A DNA stretch of 64,000 nt from contig JAFEKR010000036.1 in the NCBI GenBank assembly GCA_019022495.1, forward strand, positions 310,001 to 374,000, written 5' to 3'. Both the position numbers and the translations under genes were made by a program. This document shows, piece after piece, positions 26,708 through 38,872 of the stretch. The notes beneath the pieces were generated by a model, which worked only from the letters and a program-made list of their open reading frames with translations, was not told where the DNA came from and did not search any database. The number at the start of each line of letters is the position of its first letter. Position 1 is the stretch's first letter. Source of the DNA: Epichloe hybrida. Lineage: Eukaryota > Ascomycota > Sordariomycetes > Hypocreales > Clavicipitaceae.

Positions 26708-27937
26708 ATAATAACCTTAACCTATAATCCCTACTTATTAATTATAGCCCTAAATAATAAGAATCTCTTTAGTATTATTAGAATGCAAACTAATAATACA
26801 TTAGGCCTAAGTAATAATAACTTCTTCTAAAAAGAAGAGAAAGAGCTTTAGAAGGCTAATTTTATAGCTAAAGAAAAGAAATAATTAACTACTAAGAATC
26901 CCCTTATCTTTAATAGTTATATCTTAACCTAGAACACTAATAACTTACTAATATTAACCTAGAAAGGCTAGAGTTAGAAGATTAAGGAAGTTAATCCTTA
27001 ATCCCTAATAGTAAAGCAAGACTATATAGAATAACAAGCCTAAGGAAGCTATATTATAACTATATGTTAACTAGAGGCTTCCTATAACTTATTAATTATA
27101 GCTTAACACTAAGAACCCTCTAAGGAAGATATTACATACCTTAATAAACACCTTAAGTAGCAGATTAAGAATTAATAACGCAGACTATGATATATTTCTT
27201 TAGTTCTTAAGGAGGTAAAGCTCTTTATATTTGTAGATAGATTACTTACTAATAATAAGGATTTAAGCTTATAGATTAGATACGTGATTATAATTAGTAA
27301 TAAGATAATACAAGATAATAATACCTTTATTATGAAAGGCAATATTATTATATATAGCTTAATAAAGAGCAAGAGAGTTACTTGTAGTGCGCTTACCTCT
27401 GAGTTATATAGTATAGTTTAAGGCATAGATATTGCCTCCATGATTTCCATGACTTTATATTAAATCATAGATTAATTAAAGATGCCTTAAATTCCTATAA
27501 TTCTTTATACTAATTCCTTTTTATTATATAAATATCTTATAAAGCTAGGAACTATAAAGGAGAAAAGACTAATAATTAATATTATAGCTCTTTATTAATT
27601 ATATAAGAGGCATGAGATCTACAAAGTTAGGTGGATTAATAGCAACGATAATCCGGCGGATATAATAATAAAAGCATTACCGAATTTATTACTTTCCTCT
27701 TTAATTAATTTAAACAAATTAACGATTTGTGTTAAAGGATAGGTAAAGAGACCTTTAATATTAGGAGACAGGAGCTTAGGTAAGGACTAATAAATTAATT
27801 TAATTAACTAATGCCGCAATAGCTAATCAGAGTAGCGGATTCCTATTAAGGGATTCACTTATGTACACTTTCCTTTAATTTGCTTTTTATTATATTTTTA
27901 AGCTCTTTAGCTATAAAGGAAAAAGAGAGACTACTAG

Positions 27938-28203
27938 TGTTAATTCCTTCGGATCTTTATTGGTTTAATTGTGGCCAAAGACTAGATTAAATTATAGGTC
28001 TAGCGCGATATATGCAATGCAATTGGCTGCATTAATTCGCCACCCCCTCTTTTGCCTTATATATAGGTTTTGCCTACCTTCCTAGCATCTAGACTTTCCC
28101 TCTCTTTTCCCTCTTTCCTTCCTAGCTAATTTAATTAACTATTATTAACTTTAATCATACGGGATTACCCTTATACCTACGCAGGACCTTGGTGTAACTA
28201 ACA
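27938..28203 (+). repeat. 3' LTR, copia family A copy 2
   Basis: 266 bp, TGTTAATTCC to ACTAACA, followed by ctata. The inner half is mutated; the outer half is spared (for example GCAGGACCTTGGTG). Confidence 0.95.
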
Positions 28204-28208
28204 CTATA

Positions 28209-29095
28209 GATAAATATAGTAGTAATAAGGGCTAGGAAGTTTCTAGATATTACTAATACTAGGGAATAGATTATAAACTATTAGATTAGTATAAAAGAAG
28301 CACTCTAATTTTAGGGATAAACATAGGTTCCTAAGTAGGAGCCACTAACTATAATATTAATATAGTGTGTTTATAACTTACTCTTATTAGGTTACCTAGG
28401 CTAAAATATAACCTTTAAGGCGCTTTAAAGAGACTTCTATTAGGATAGTATATTATAGGATATAGCCTAGTTTATATAGAACTACTACTATTATAGAGGG
28501 CAAAAGAGCTAGTAGCTATAATAAGGCTTATTAAAGCTAATTCCATTACCTAATAATTACTAGTTATAAATATTTATTAACTTTATAACTAACCTTCTAG
28601 CTTAAGCCTAGGATTACATATAGTTCCTTATAGTTATTACTAACTAGCTTTTAAAGTATATCTAGTTAGAGGTAATAATATTAATAGAAGCTAAGGCATA
28701 CGTAGAATAATTTAAACATTACTAGTAGTAATTTTATAGGTTCCTTATATAGATTATTATAGACTATAGGTTAGATTAGCTTAGTAATTTTTAGACTAAG
28801 CTTTATAATAAAGTTAGCATATAATAGTTACTTTCTACTACACACTACCCTTAGATAGATAGTGGTATAGAAAGGGCTAACTAGGAAGTATAAGCTATAT
28901 TATATGTAATATTATTATTCTCTTAGTTTAAATAGCTAGATTACTTACTAGCCTACTAGCTTACCTTAAATAATAGAGATTCATTAGTAACTAAAATAAG
29001 TATAAATATAGCACTTTATAGGTTTAATATAGCTATAATTTAGGATCTATCCCCTATAGGACTATTTACTATATTAGTAAAGGGAAAGGCTTAGG
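28209..29095 (+). mobile_element. Second gypsy chromovirus, fragment 2 (integrase)
   Basis: Resumes after copia family A copy 2. The + strand reads as gypsy integrase, including an LLSTTHYPQID block near 28830 and ending with SPIGLFTI near 29050, interrupted by stops. It is cut at 29095 by copia family D (target duplication ttagg, 29091-29095). Confidence 0.85.
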
Positions 29096-29390
29096 TGTTA
29101 GAACAAGCATGATATTAACAAGGCTGCGCGCCTCTGATTAGCTAGGCGCGTTACATCGCGGACCCACGTGTCCGGCCTGACCGCGCTGCGATTAGCATTA
29201 GCATATGTGGCCTCTTTGCTAATAACCCTAATTAAGCCCCCTTTTCCTATAATAAATAATACACTCTCTTTGCTTCTATTTAATCCCTCTTTTACTTGTT
29301 TTAATAGACTAGAATATATAATAATTACGTGCACTTTAGTCCACCCTAAAAACCCTACACATAGGTCACTAGTATCCTATAGTACTAATA
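29096..29390 (+). repeat. 5' LTR, copia family D
   Basis: 295 bp, TGTTAGAACAAGC to AGTACTAATA. The first ~120 bp are spared and CpG-rich; the rest is mutated. CTAATTAGTGGTTA follows as the putative primer-binding site. Confidence 0.95.
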
Positions 29391-32136
29391 CTAATTAGTG
29401 GTTATCTCTATAAATACTATAGATTAGTAAGGCTTATAGAAGAGGCATTAGTGTTATAAACTTACCTTATAAAAGAGAAAGGTTACTTTAGATACTAATA
29501 TACTAAGGAAAAAGTATATTCTAGCTTTTCTTTTACCTTAAGTAACTATAACTAGCTCTATACTAAATCTAAGCTTATTAACTTAATTAAGGCCTAGTTA
29601 GTAAATAACCTAACCTATCTTTATTTATTTAATTAGTATGTCTATTACATAAATAAACCCTTAGAAGCGTGTTTATTAAATAATTAAGGCCTAGTTACTA
29701 ACTAACCTAACCTATCCTTAATTATTTAATTAAACTCACTAAGGGGTAAAGATAATAGCTTTACTTATAATCCTTTAAACCTTTATAATTTCTTTATTTC
29801 CCTTACCCCCTTACCTACTACTAATATTATAGTAAAACATTAAGATTAACTAAAGGGATTTAGAACCTAAGATATTCCCTTTAATTATAAATATACCTCC
29901 CCCCCTAAGAATACTAAAAGAGAAGCTAATTTATAAGTTATATCTTACTTCCTTAGCTATATATCCCTTAATTTACACTAGTATATTACGTAATAAGCAC
30001 TAAAGAATAAAGAATTATTTAATCTTAAAGTAAACACTACCCCTAAGGAACTTATAGCTTAGATTCTTATTAAGAAAGTAACTTATAAATATAAGAACCT
30101 ATACTTATAAACCCTATTTACTATCTTTAGTAATAACTTTAAAGAATAAAGATAAGAGATATTCTAAGTAGTAAACCCTAAAGCTATAAAAAGTCTTTAA
30201 GACTTTCTTTTCTTTAGTAGTATTTATATAGACTTATAAAGTTACTATAAGATAGTAGTCTTACTTAAAGATATTATTAACTAGAAAGAAAAAGAAATAT
30301 AGGAAGTTACTAGGAAGTATTTACCCTTTAAGAGATAAATAGTAAAGAAAGACTTCTATAAAAACCTCCTTCCTATTAGTATTCCTTCTTTTAGAGATTA
30401 ATTAAAGTAACTAATTACTTTATATTATCCCTAATTCCCTTAACTACTATAATTACTTCTATTCTATTCCTAGATTTTATTATACTAATCCCTAAGTATA
30501 CTAAGTATAAGGTAAAGATATAATAATAAAGGTAATCCCCCTATTACAAGCCCTTAACTATAACCCTAGACCCCCCTTACTTCCCCTCCTATAGTAAGGT
30601 ATTATAATCCCTCTCTATAGTCTAGGACTATAGTACTTATTCTATAAGATTTAATTATCCTTATTCCCCCTTAAGAGATAGGCTAATCCTTATTAAAGTA
30701 ACTACTTAATCTTAATAAGTTCTATAATAATAAAAGTATTAAGTATAGTACTAAGGAGTATAATATTCTTAATATTAAGCTCTTAACTTATTAAAGGAAT
30801 TATAAGATACTAGGAATTATATAAGAGTAGTTAGGCTATAGTTTTAAGTTTATACTAAAAGAAAGGCCTCTTTAATACTTCCTAGAGAACCTTTTAGGCT
30901 AAGGAAACCCCTAAGATCTCCTAACTCTTATCTATAGGATTAGGTAGAAGTTTAAGATAAATAATATATATTAAAAGAACTATCTATTAAAAGGAAGATT
31001 ATACTTACTTATAATTATCTAAGAGAACCCTAGTAAATTAAAGATTAAATACTTTAAAGACCTTATAATAAAGCTTTTAAATCTCTAGAGGGTAAATCCT
31101 TATAAATCCTAGTTAAAATTAGACCTTTATAGTTAGATTCTAAATACCTATAAGGGAATCCTAGAATATAGGGCCTATATTATTAATCCCCCTATTAACC
31201 TCTAACACTTTTATAAATAAATAAGGATATTAATTAGTAAATCTAAAGCTTTAATTAATTAGTAGTAGTTCCCTATAAAAGCTAATACCTAGGAATACTT
31301 TTAGACTAACTATAAGTATAATAGGAAAGGTAAGGAAGCCTAGTATAGTTAATTTATATTAAAGAGGAAGCCTTACTACTTAAAAAAGTATTATATATAT
31401 AGCAAAGAAAGTTATTAGTTAACTAAGCACTTAGATAAGGACTAGAAGAAGGTATTCTAATGCTTTAAGAATTACTCTTCTATAGACTTAATAGCTTTTT
31501 TATATAATATATTTCTAATATAGTATAAAGGTAATAATAATCCTAAATTAGCTAAAGATAATAATATTAACTAATACTTAATAGAACTTAGTTTTAGTAA
31601 AGAAAATAATAATAGCTAAGTGCTTATAAGCTTCTTTATATATAGGACTACTTATAATAGCTATATAACTACTAAGATTCTTACTAGTAAAGTAATAACT
31701 TATACTCTAGCTAAGAAGGATTTATTTAATCTTTAGAAACTAGATAAAGCACTAAGCATATTTACACTTAAAGAATAATATTTATCTAAAACCTTTAAAG
31801 GTATTATAGCTAATATAAGTACTATAGGATATTTATTAGTAAGCTACCCTTAATTCTTAGCTCTATAAAGTATAATACTAACTATTATACTTAATAAGTT
31901 AAATACTAGGAAAATGAAGATTAAATTTAGCCCTAGAGAACTAATTAAGGCACTTAGATTAATTAAAGTGCTAACTTTATTTAGAATTATTCTCTTTTAG
32001 GTAATCCCTATAAACACTCCCTTTCTCTTATACCTTAATAATATAACTTACCTAAAGATTAATTTCTATATATTAGAGAATATTCTATAGTAAGGGAATA
32101 TTAAGGTTCCTATTATATATAAATAGGGGCACATAT

Positions 32137-32204
32137 TGTTGAAATCAAAAGAGTGGACCGATCCGTCTGAACCTAGGATTACAAAGCCTTATATATTTTT
32201 AACA
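32137..32204. mobile_element. 68-bp mini-insertion with TGTTGAAAT and TTTTTAACA ends
   Basis: An island of normal composition inside the RIP-saturated protease/integrase region of copia family D. Its ends match those of the 816-bp solo LTR at 25892-26707. The bases atat lie on both sides, so a 4- or 5-bp duplication is possible but not clean. It may be an internally deleted LTR of the same family. Confidence 0.55.
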
Positions 32205-34657
32205 ATATATTTTAACACATATAAATACTTCTTAATAAAGAAGAAAGTATTACTTAGAGTTATCTTATAGAGATTAAGCTTTGCTAATTATATTAATACT
32301 TTAAACACCCTTTAGTTTAATATCTTTATAATTTATTATATAAATTAGGGCATAAGGTTAAGTTTAAAGCTATTAAGAAACTAACTAAGGTTTGCTAGTA
32401 GTGCTCATTACACGCGGATAGCCTATGTTAATTTAAATTCACTCTTTAGGATAAATACGCCTATAATTACGAAATTATTATGGATATTATATATCTTAAT
32501 AGTAACTACCCTATTCTATTAGTTATTAATATAGCTATATTCTTTAATATAGCTAGATTTATTAAAGATATCTTTATAAAGACTATATAGGAAGTACTTT
32601 ATCTTTACTAGATTAATATCTATTTAGGCCCCCTAGATTTAATTATTATAGACACTAGAATAACCTTTAGAGGTAAGGAATTTAAGTAGCTTATATTATT
32701 AATAGTAATTAAGATTAAAGATATCCTTATTAAGGCTTACTATAGTATTAGTAAGGTTAAGTAATATTACAAGCCACTCTAAAGAGCCTATAATATTATT
32801 AAATAAAAGGCAAGACTAATATCTTTCTATTAGCTAAGGAAAGCTCTAATCTTAAGCTTATAATCTAATTACATAAGGAGGGAATTATTAAGACCCCTAG
32901 CGAACCCTTTAAGCTATTTACTAAAGCTAAGATTAATACTTTAATTAAATAAGGTATGTTTAAATTTATTAAGTATAATAAAAGAGAGCATAGTAAAGTT
33001 TAAATTTTTAATTCCTATATTATTAATAAGGTAAAGGGTAAGATAATAAATCTATATAAGAAGTTAAGGCTTATAATCTAAGGTTATAGTAATAAGGAGA
33101 AGCTAGCAATCCTTACATAGGCCCTAATAATCTAATAAGCTAGCTAGTAATTAATCCTTGTGATAATACCTATGTTATTATTACTAGGCCTTATTCTCTA
33201 GCTTTATAACATTATATAGGCCTATATATAAGCACAAATGCTTCTTAGTTATATAATCCTAGCCTAAATCCCTATCTAAATCCATTACCTATACCTTATA
33301 GGCATAATAATATAAGTGATTAAGCCTTTATATAGTATTATAGAAGCTAGCACTTACTAATAGGTAATGTATTATTATTACTATAGAAAAATACTCTAGA
33401 TAATAACCTCTATATTTAACCTATACCTACTTATAATAATAAAGGAGAACCTAACCTTTATGTATATAAGGATACAAACTAATAATATAATTAGACTATT
33501 TAACTATAAGTTCTCTTAATAAGAGGAAAATTAATTAAAAGCTGCTTCTTTTACTACTAAACTAAAGCAAATCCTTTCTATAAGGAAATTTACTAACCTT
33601 TAATAGTAGCATTATTACTCTTAAAAATAATGTAATTACACTAAGGTAAAAGGGCTAGAGTAAAAAGCTTTAATTAATCCTACTAACTAATTTAAAATAG
33701 GTATAGATAGAATAATAAGCTTAAGGTATATATATTACCTTCATTTGCTAGCCTAAAGCCTGTTTTAACCTCTCTATTACTACATAACACTAAGACCTAT
33801 TACCTTAAGATATAAAGAGCCTAAACTAATGAATTTAATAGTAAATTAATAATCTAAACTAAGGATTAAGGTTTATACTATTTAATCTTAAGAAGGTAAA
33901 GCTTTTTATATTTATAAATAGATTATCTACTAATAACTAAGACCTTACTTCCTAACTAGGCTATATGCTTATCCTAGCTAGTAAAGTCTAAAAGGAAGGT
34001 ATATTTATAATCTAAGGTAATATTATATACTATAGGTTTACTAAGAGCAAGAGAGTTATAAGAAGTATGCTTACCTCTGAGATCTATAGCATAGTTACTA
34101 GTGCTAATATAGCTTACGCAGTCTTAATAATACTTAGGTTAATTACCTATTAATTAAATCTCCCTATAATTCCTATTATTATCTATACTAATTTATACTC
34201 TTTATATAAATACCTTATTAAGCTTAGTACTATAAAAAAGAAGTATCTCATAATTAATATTATAGCTCTCTATTAATTATATAAGTAACAAGAGATTTAC
34301 AAGATTAGATGGATTAATAGGAATAATAACCTTGCTAATGTATTCACAAAGGCATTGCTAAATAAGGCATTTAAGAGGTTTATTATAAGTAATAAAGCAA
34401 CTATTAGGATAGAAAAGTAGGTTATGCAATTATAACTCTTATGTTAATCTAATAAGATTAAAGGTGTTAAGATTAGGCCTACTTATCATTACATAGGCTT
34501 ATAAATTAAATGTTATCTTTTATTATACCCCTTTTCCCCTACTCTTTTCTTATAATATTATTTATAATTATTTAATCTTACTTATTCCTTAATTCCTTTT
34601 TAGTTATCTTATTAATATTATATATTAATAGTTATGTTAAAAAGAGAGAGTTTCTAG

Positions 34658-34952
34658 TATTAGAATAAGTATAATATTAATAAGGCTACGCGCCTCTAAT
34701 TAGCTAGGCGCATTGCATCGCAGACTTATGTGTCTAGCCTAACCGCGCTGCGATTAGTATTAGTATATGTAGCCTCTTCGCTAATCACCCTAATTAAGCC
34801 CCCTTTTCCTATAATAAATAACGCACTCTCTTTGCTTTTATTTAATCCCTCTTTTGCTTGCTTTAATAGACTAGAATATATAATAATTACGTGCACTTTA
34901 GTTCACCCCGAAAACCCTACGCGTAGGTCACTAGTATCCTGTAGTACTAACA
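34658..34952 (+). repeat. 3' LTR, copia family D
   Basis: 295 bp, TATTAGAATAAG (TGTTAGAACAAG before mutation) to AGTACTAACA, then ttagg. The inner part is mutated; the outer part is spared (for example CACCCCGAAAACC). Confidence 0.95.
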
Positions 34953-34957
34953 TTAGG

Positions 34958-36917
34958 CCTTCCTATAATATTTAAAGAATAGTATAGATTTAATGTAAGC
35001 TATAATAGCTTTTATTTAGTAATAGTAGCAGGAGGATATAAATAGTAGTTATAGACTAGTAGAACGGTTTTAGGTTAGGGATTATATATAGCTTAGCCTT
35101 TATAATATTAAGATAAACTATCCCTATAAGAAGTTAAATTAGGTTATAGCTAAATATAAGGTGCTTAAGGTTTCTATACCTCTAATAGTTAAATTAGATA
35201 TTCTAAGGCGACTATATCCTATCTTTTATATTAACCTAGTCTAGCATGCGGCAAATAACCTATTACTAAACTAGAGACTAGCTAATAAATGTTTACTACT
35301 AGAACTTATTATAATAAATACTAATAATAATCTTATAAAGTATTAGATAAAGGAAATTCTTATAGCTAAAAACACACTAGGTAAGGGCTTAAATAAGAAT
35401 ATCCTAGTAAAATAAAAAGGCTATGTATAACTAATATAGGAGCTATTAGAAAGCATAGTATACATAGAGGTACTTAACTAATTTAAATTATAATAGGGGG
35501 ATATATAAATAAATAATAGCCCTAAAAGAGTATGTTTTAATTTAGCTATAAAGATTTAAGGCGCCTAGTTTAGTTCTAGTGTATATATAATCTAGCGCTA
35601 AGTTTTTACTATAGTATAAAGTAATTAGGAAGGGGGGGGGCTATTATTAGGGTTATTAAGCTATTAGTAAGTCTTAGTAATAGTATAAGCTAGCTTTATA
35701 ATAGTTTTAGCTATTTATTAGACTTAGGTATTACCTACCTCCTAGGCAAAGATAAACTAGGCTAAGTTATTATTTATAGTTCTTATACTATAGAAGAATT
35801 TAGTAGCTAGGTTATTATAACCTTAGTAAGTAAGTATTATCTAGGTAAGTATAAGTTACTATACCTTAGAGGTACCTTAGGTATAGGCTATACCTATAGG
35901 GAAAGAAACTAGGGGCTAGGCCTTAGCTAGGTTAATTTAAGTAGTAGTAAGTATACTATTAAAATATTTATAATAGTAAATAAAAATTTTTATAAGGGTA
36001 GTATATTACCCCTTACTATTAGTAAACTATAGTATAGCTAAAGTCTTAATAGCTTTTCCTATATATATAAGGTTCTTAAAATACTTAAAGGTATAGTAAA
36101 GTTTTAAGTTAGTACTATATAAGTGCTTCTCTTAAAGGTATATATAATAACTAGTATAGTAATAGTAATAGGCCTAGTTTAGCCCTAAAGTATAATTAAA
36201 GATACCCTTATTCTAGAGATTATTTATATAAGAATTATATAGGAAATTATACTCCTTACTATTAGAGAGGGCTTTATTATTAAAGTCTTCTTTTAAAATA
36301 TACTTACTAAGGTAAGTATATTTAAGTAAGGTAAAAGAGGGTAAAGAAAAGGGAGGGAGTATACTAGTAGTAAGTTAGTTAGAGAGGGAGATAATATTAC
36401 TTATAATAAAAAGTAAACTAAATATAAGAAAAGAGCTTTAAGATTATAAGATAATTAATAAATAAGGGTAAAAAAGGTATAAGAAGAAGAAATTATAATA
36501 ATAAGGAGGTAAAAGGATATAAAATTAAAGGAGAGAGAATAAGTTATTTATATTTTAGGATAAATTAGTTAAGCTTTAATTAAAGTATAAGTTATTTATA
36601 TTTATAAATAATAGCTAAGAGTAAGTAAGGGTAGTATATTATATAATAAAGGGCTAGATAATTACTAATAAGGGGGCTATTTTAAGTAAAGTTTAAATTT
36701 AGTAAGTAATAGATAAAATATAAGATTAAGGTAAAGTTAAGGGGGTAAAGAAGGTAAGGAGATAGCTAGTAATAGAGGGTTTTAAAAAAGATAGCTAGTA
36801 TTTTTAAGGGTAGAATTAGAGTAAAGTAAGGCGCTTACTATACTAAAAAATTTTTTACTTTATATAGTAAAGATATAACCTTACTATATAACCCACTAGC
36901 CCTACTAGACTACTTAT
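34958..36917 (+). mobile_element. Second gypsy chromovirus, fragment 3 (integrase end, chromodomain, start of 3' LTR)
   Basis: Resumes after copia family D. A degraded chromodomain-like segment with an ILVK..KGY motif lies at about 35330-35490. A polypurine tract with a run of nine G (35627-35640) is followed by TATTATTAGGG (35642), the likely start of a mutated 3' LTR. It is cut at 36917 by copia family B (cttat, 36913-36917) and appears to continue at 48613. Confidence 0.75.
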
Positions 36918-37149
36918 TGTCAGGAAGAGCTCCTTGAAGCATTGGATGTGTGGGCACGGATCGCGCATTAACTAGGATAAAACCCGTTATAAGATATTAG
37001 TGAAGACAAATATATTAGAAGTACCTTTGTAAACTAGTTATTACTATAGCGCACTATGTACCTTTTAGGTATAAAAGTTAGCTACTATTTATACCTTTAA
37101 TTAATCAAATTAAACACTTTTTATTATCTATTTATACCCTTACCTAATA
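36918..37149 (+). repeat. 5' LTR, copia family B copy 2
   Basis: 232 bp, TGTCAGGAAGAGC to CCTAATA (CCTGACA before RIP). The first ~100 bp are spared; the last half is mutated. Confidence 0.94.
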
Positions 37150-38637
37150 GTTATAAGCTTAGGTAGTTTCTATTACTAAATTTTATTATTATCTTTAAAG
37201 ATTATTAGCTTTATTAGATTAATTTAATTAATACTTGCTAATATTATAAGATAAATGCCCTTATTATATTAATTAATAGTTAACCTTTATAACCTATGCT
37301 TCCCTTATATAGTATATTTCCCTTAAATATATCTAAAGAAACTCTAAATATGGTGTTATTATTAGAGAAGAACTAGATTAAGTAGTACGCGTAAATTAAG
37401 AATTACATAGAATCTTATAGAGTCTAGGAGTATATTAACCTAAATAAGGTTAAATTACTTAAAGAACTTATAATGCCTATATACCTATAGAGGGGTTAGA
37501 GACTAGAGATTATAGAGGATAACCCTAATACTCTTAAGGATTAGAAGCTAGCATATAAAGATATAAAGGACTGCTTTAATTTTAAATATAAAAAGCTTTA
37601 ATTTAAGCTTATAAAGTATTATAATCTAGCTAAATAAATACTAAAGATTAGGGAATATATTTGTAACACTTTTTTAAGAAATATTTAAGAAATATTTAAG
37701 ATTCCCTTAACTTTAACACTAAGGTTAAGGAGAAGGAGTTTATTTAATACTATATCTAAAGAATACTCTTACTTCTTTATAAGTAGTATAAGCTAAATAT
37801 AAAGAAAATACTAATCCTTATAAAGAACTATTTAAATAATTATTTATAAGCTAAAGGTACCTATAATTAGTATAAGTAAGCTATAATAATTAAAGTACTT
37901 TAGAGAAATTATCTAGACCTTAAAACCTAATAGATAGAAGAGATAATACTATATAAGTTTATTACACCTCTTTAAAGTAAATATAAGTTATTTTAGAAAA
38001 AATAGAATAACCTGCTTAATAAAGGGATAAAAATAAGCTTAATTAAAGCTATTACTAAGTTTAAAAGGGACTATAAGGCTCTACTAAAGGAACTAAAGAC
38101 TGCTAATGCTCTTATAAGTAATAGATTAAATAATTTAATAAAGCTAGAGAAGCTAGAGAGGCCTAAGTGCCCTAGATATATAAATTATAATATTAAGGAT
38201 ACTATAAAGTAGGAGGAAATCTATAATTTATTTAAGGCTCTTTATAAGCTAGAAGCTACTTTAAAAAACTAGGAAGTTAGGAAAAACTCTAAAAACAATA
38301 TTAAGAAGTATCTTAAGGCTAACCTATAGGAGAAATTAAAGGCTATAAATTAGAAGCTAGAGAAGAAGGGTAATAATATTATTATACCTTTATAAAACCC
38401 TATAAATAACTTAGTAGCTATTACTTTAGGTAAGAAGTTAGCTAATATATTATTATTTATATACTTTAAGCGCATTAAATTATTAAAGAAAAGCGCGAAT
38501 TTATTAAACGCTAGGAATAACTTAGAATTAAGAAGGAATATAGTTCTCTATAACTTTAGAGCAAACGTTTATATCTTTAATAATATCTAATAGTTTAAAT
38601 AATTTAAATTTAATAAGAATATCACAATAAAGGTTAG

Positions 38638-38872
38638 TGTTACGACAACCGGGTCAACATCGGGTTGACCACTAGGAAAGTGGAGCACGTGCGGTAACGC
38701 CACACTGTGATTAGTTACACCCGTACGCGAGGCACACACGTAACTCGCGTCCCCCTTTTTCTTATAGCCACATAATGCTATAAATAGCTTCAATCCTTAG
38801 ACCTTATTATATCATTAAACCTAACCTTATATTACACTAGTATATACTAAATCCCTTAGTAACTAACTAACA
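38638..38872 (+). repeat. 5' LTR, copia family C
   Basis: 235 bp, TGTTACGACAACCGGG to CTAACTAACA. The first ~130 bp are spared and GC-rich; the last ~100 are mutated. CTAATTAGTGGTTA follows. Confidence 0.95.

Larger units (their letters stand above)
20632..28203 (+). mobile_element. Copia family A, copy 2 (complete, with a nested solo LTR)
   Basis: 266-bp LTRs at 20632-20897 and 27938-28203, target duplication ctata (20627-20631 and 28204-28208). Collinear with copy 1 over its whole length except for the 816-bp solo LTR at 25892-26707. Without that LTR and its 5-bp duplication it is 6,751 bp, against 6,750 for copy 1. It has the same copia gene order and is RIP-inactivated. Differences from copy 1 that I checked are almost all C/T or G/A transitions. 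Confidence 0.95.
29096..34952 (+). mobile_element. Copia family D (complete, RIP-degraded)
   Basis: 5,857 bp with 295-bp LTRs and target duplication ttagg (29091-29095 and 34953-34957). On +: gag with a zinc knuckle (about 31385-31470), protease (about 31800-32110), integrase (about 32240-32900), RT (about 32930-33530) and RNase H (about 33890-34440), the copia order. A 68-bp insertion interrupts it at 32137-32204. Short open frames over its LTRs (29168-29398 and 34730-34975) are the same LTR sequence read twice, not genes. Confidence 0.93.

Noticed and set aside
29098..29398. Overlapping 76- and 78-codon frames on both strands
   Set aside because: They lie over the spared part of the copia family D 5' LTR and recur in the 3' LTR (34730-34975). 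LTR sequence explains them.
38587..38793. 68-codon minus-strand frame
   Set aside because: Covers the spared outer part of the family C 5' LTR; noncoding.
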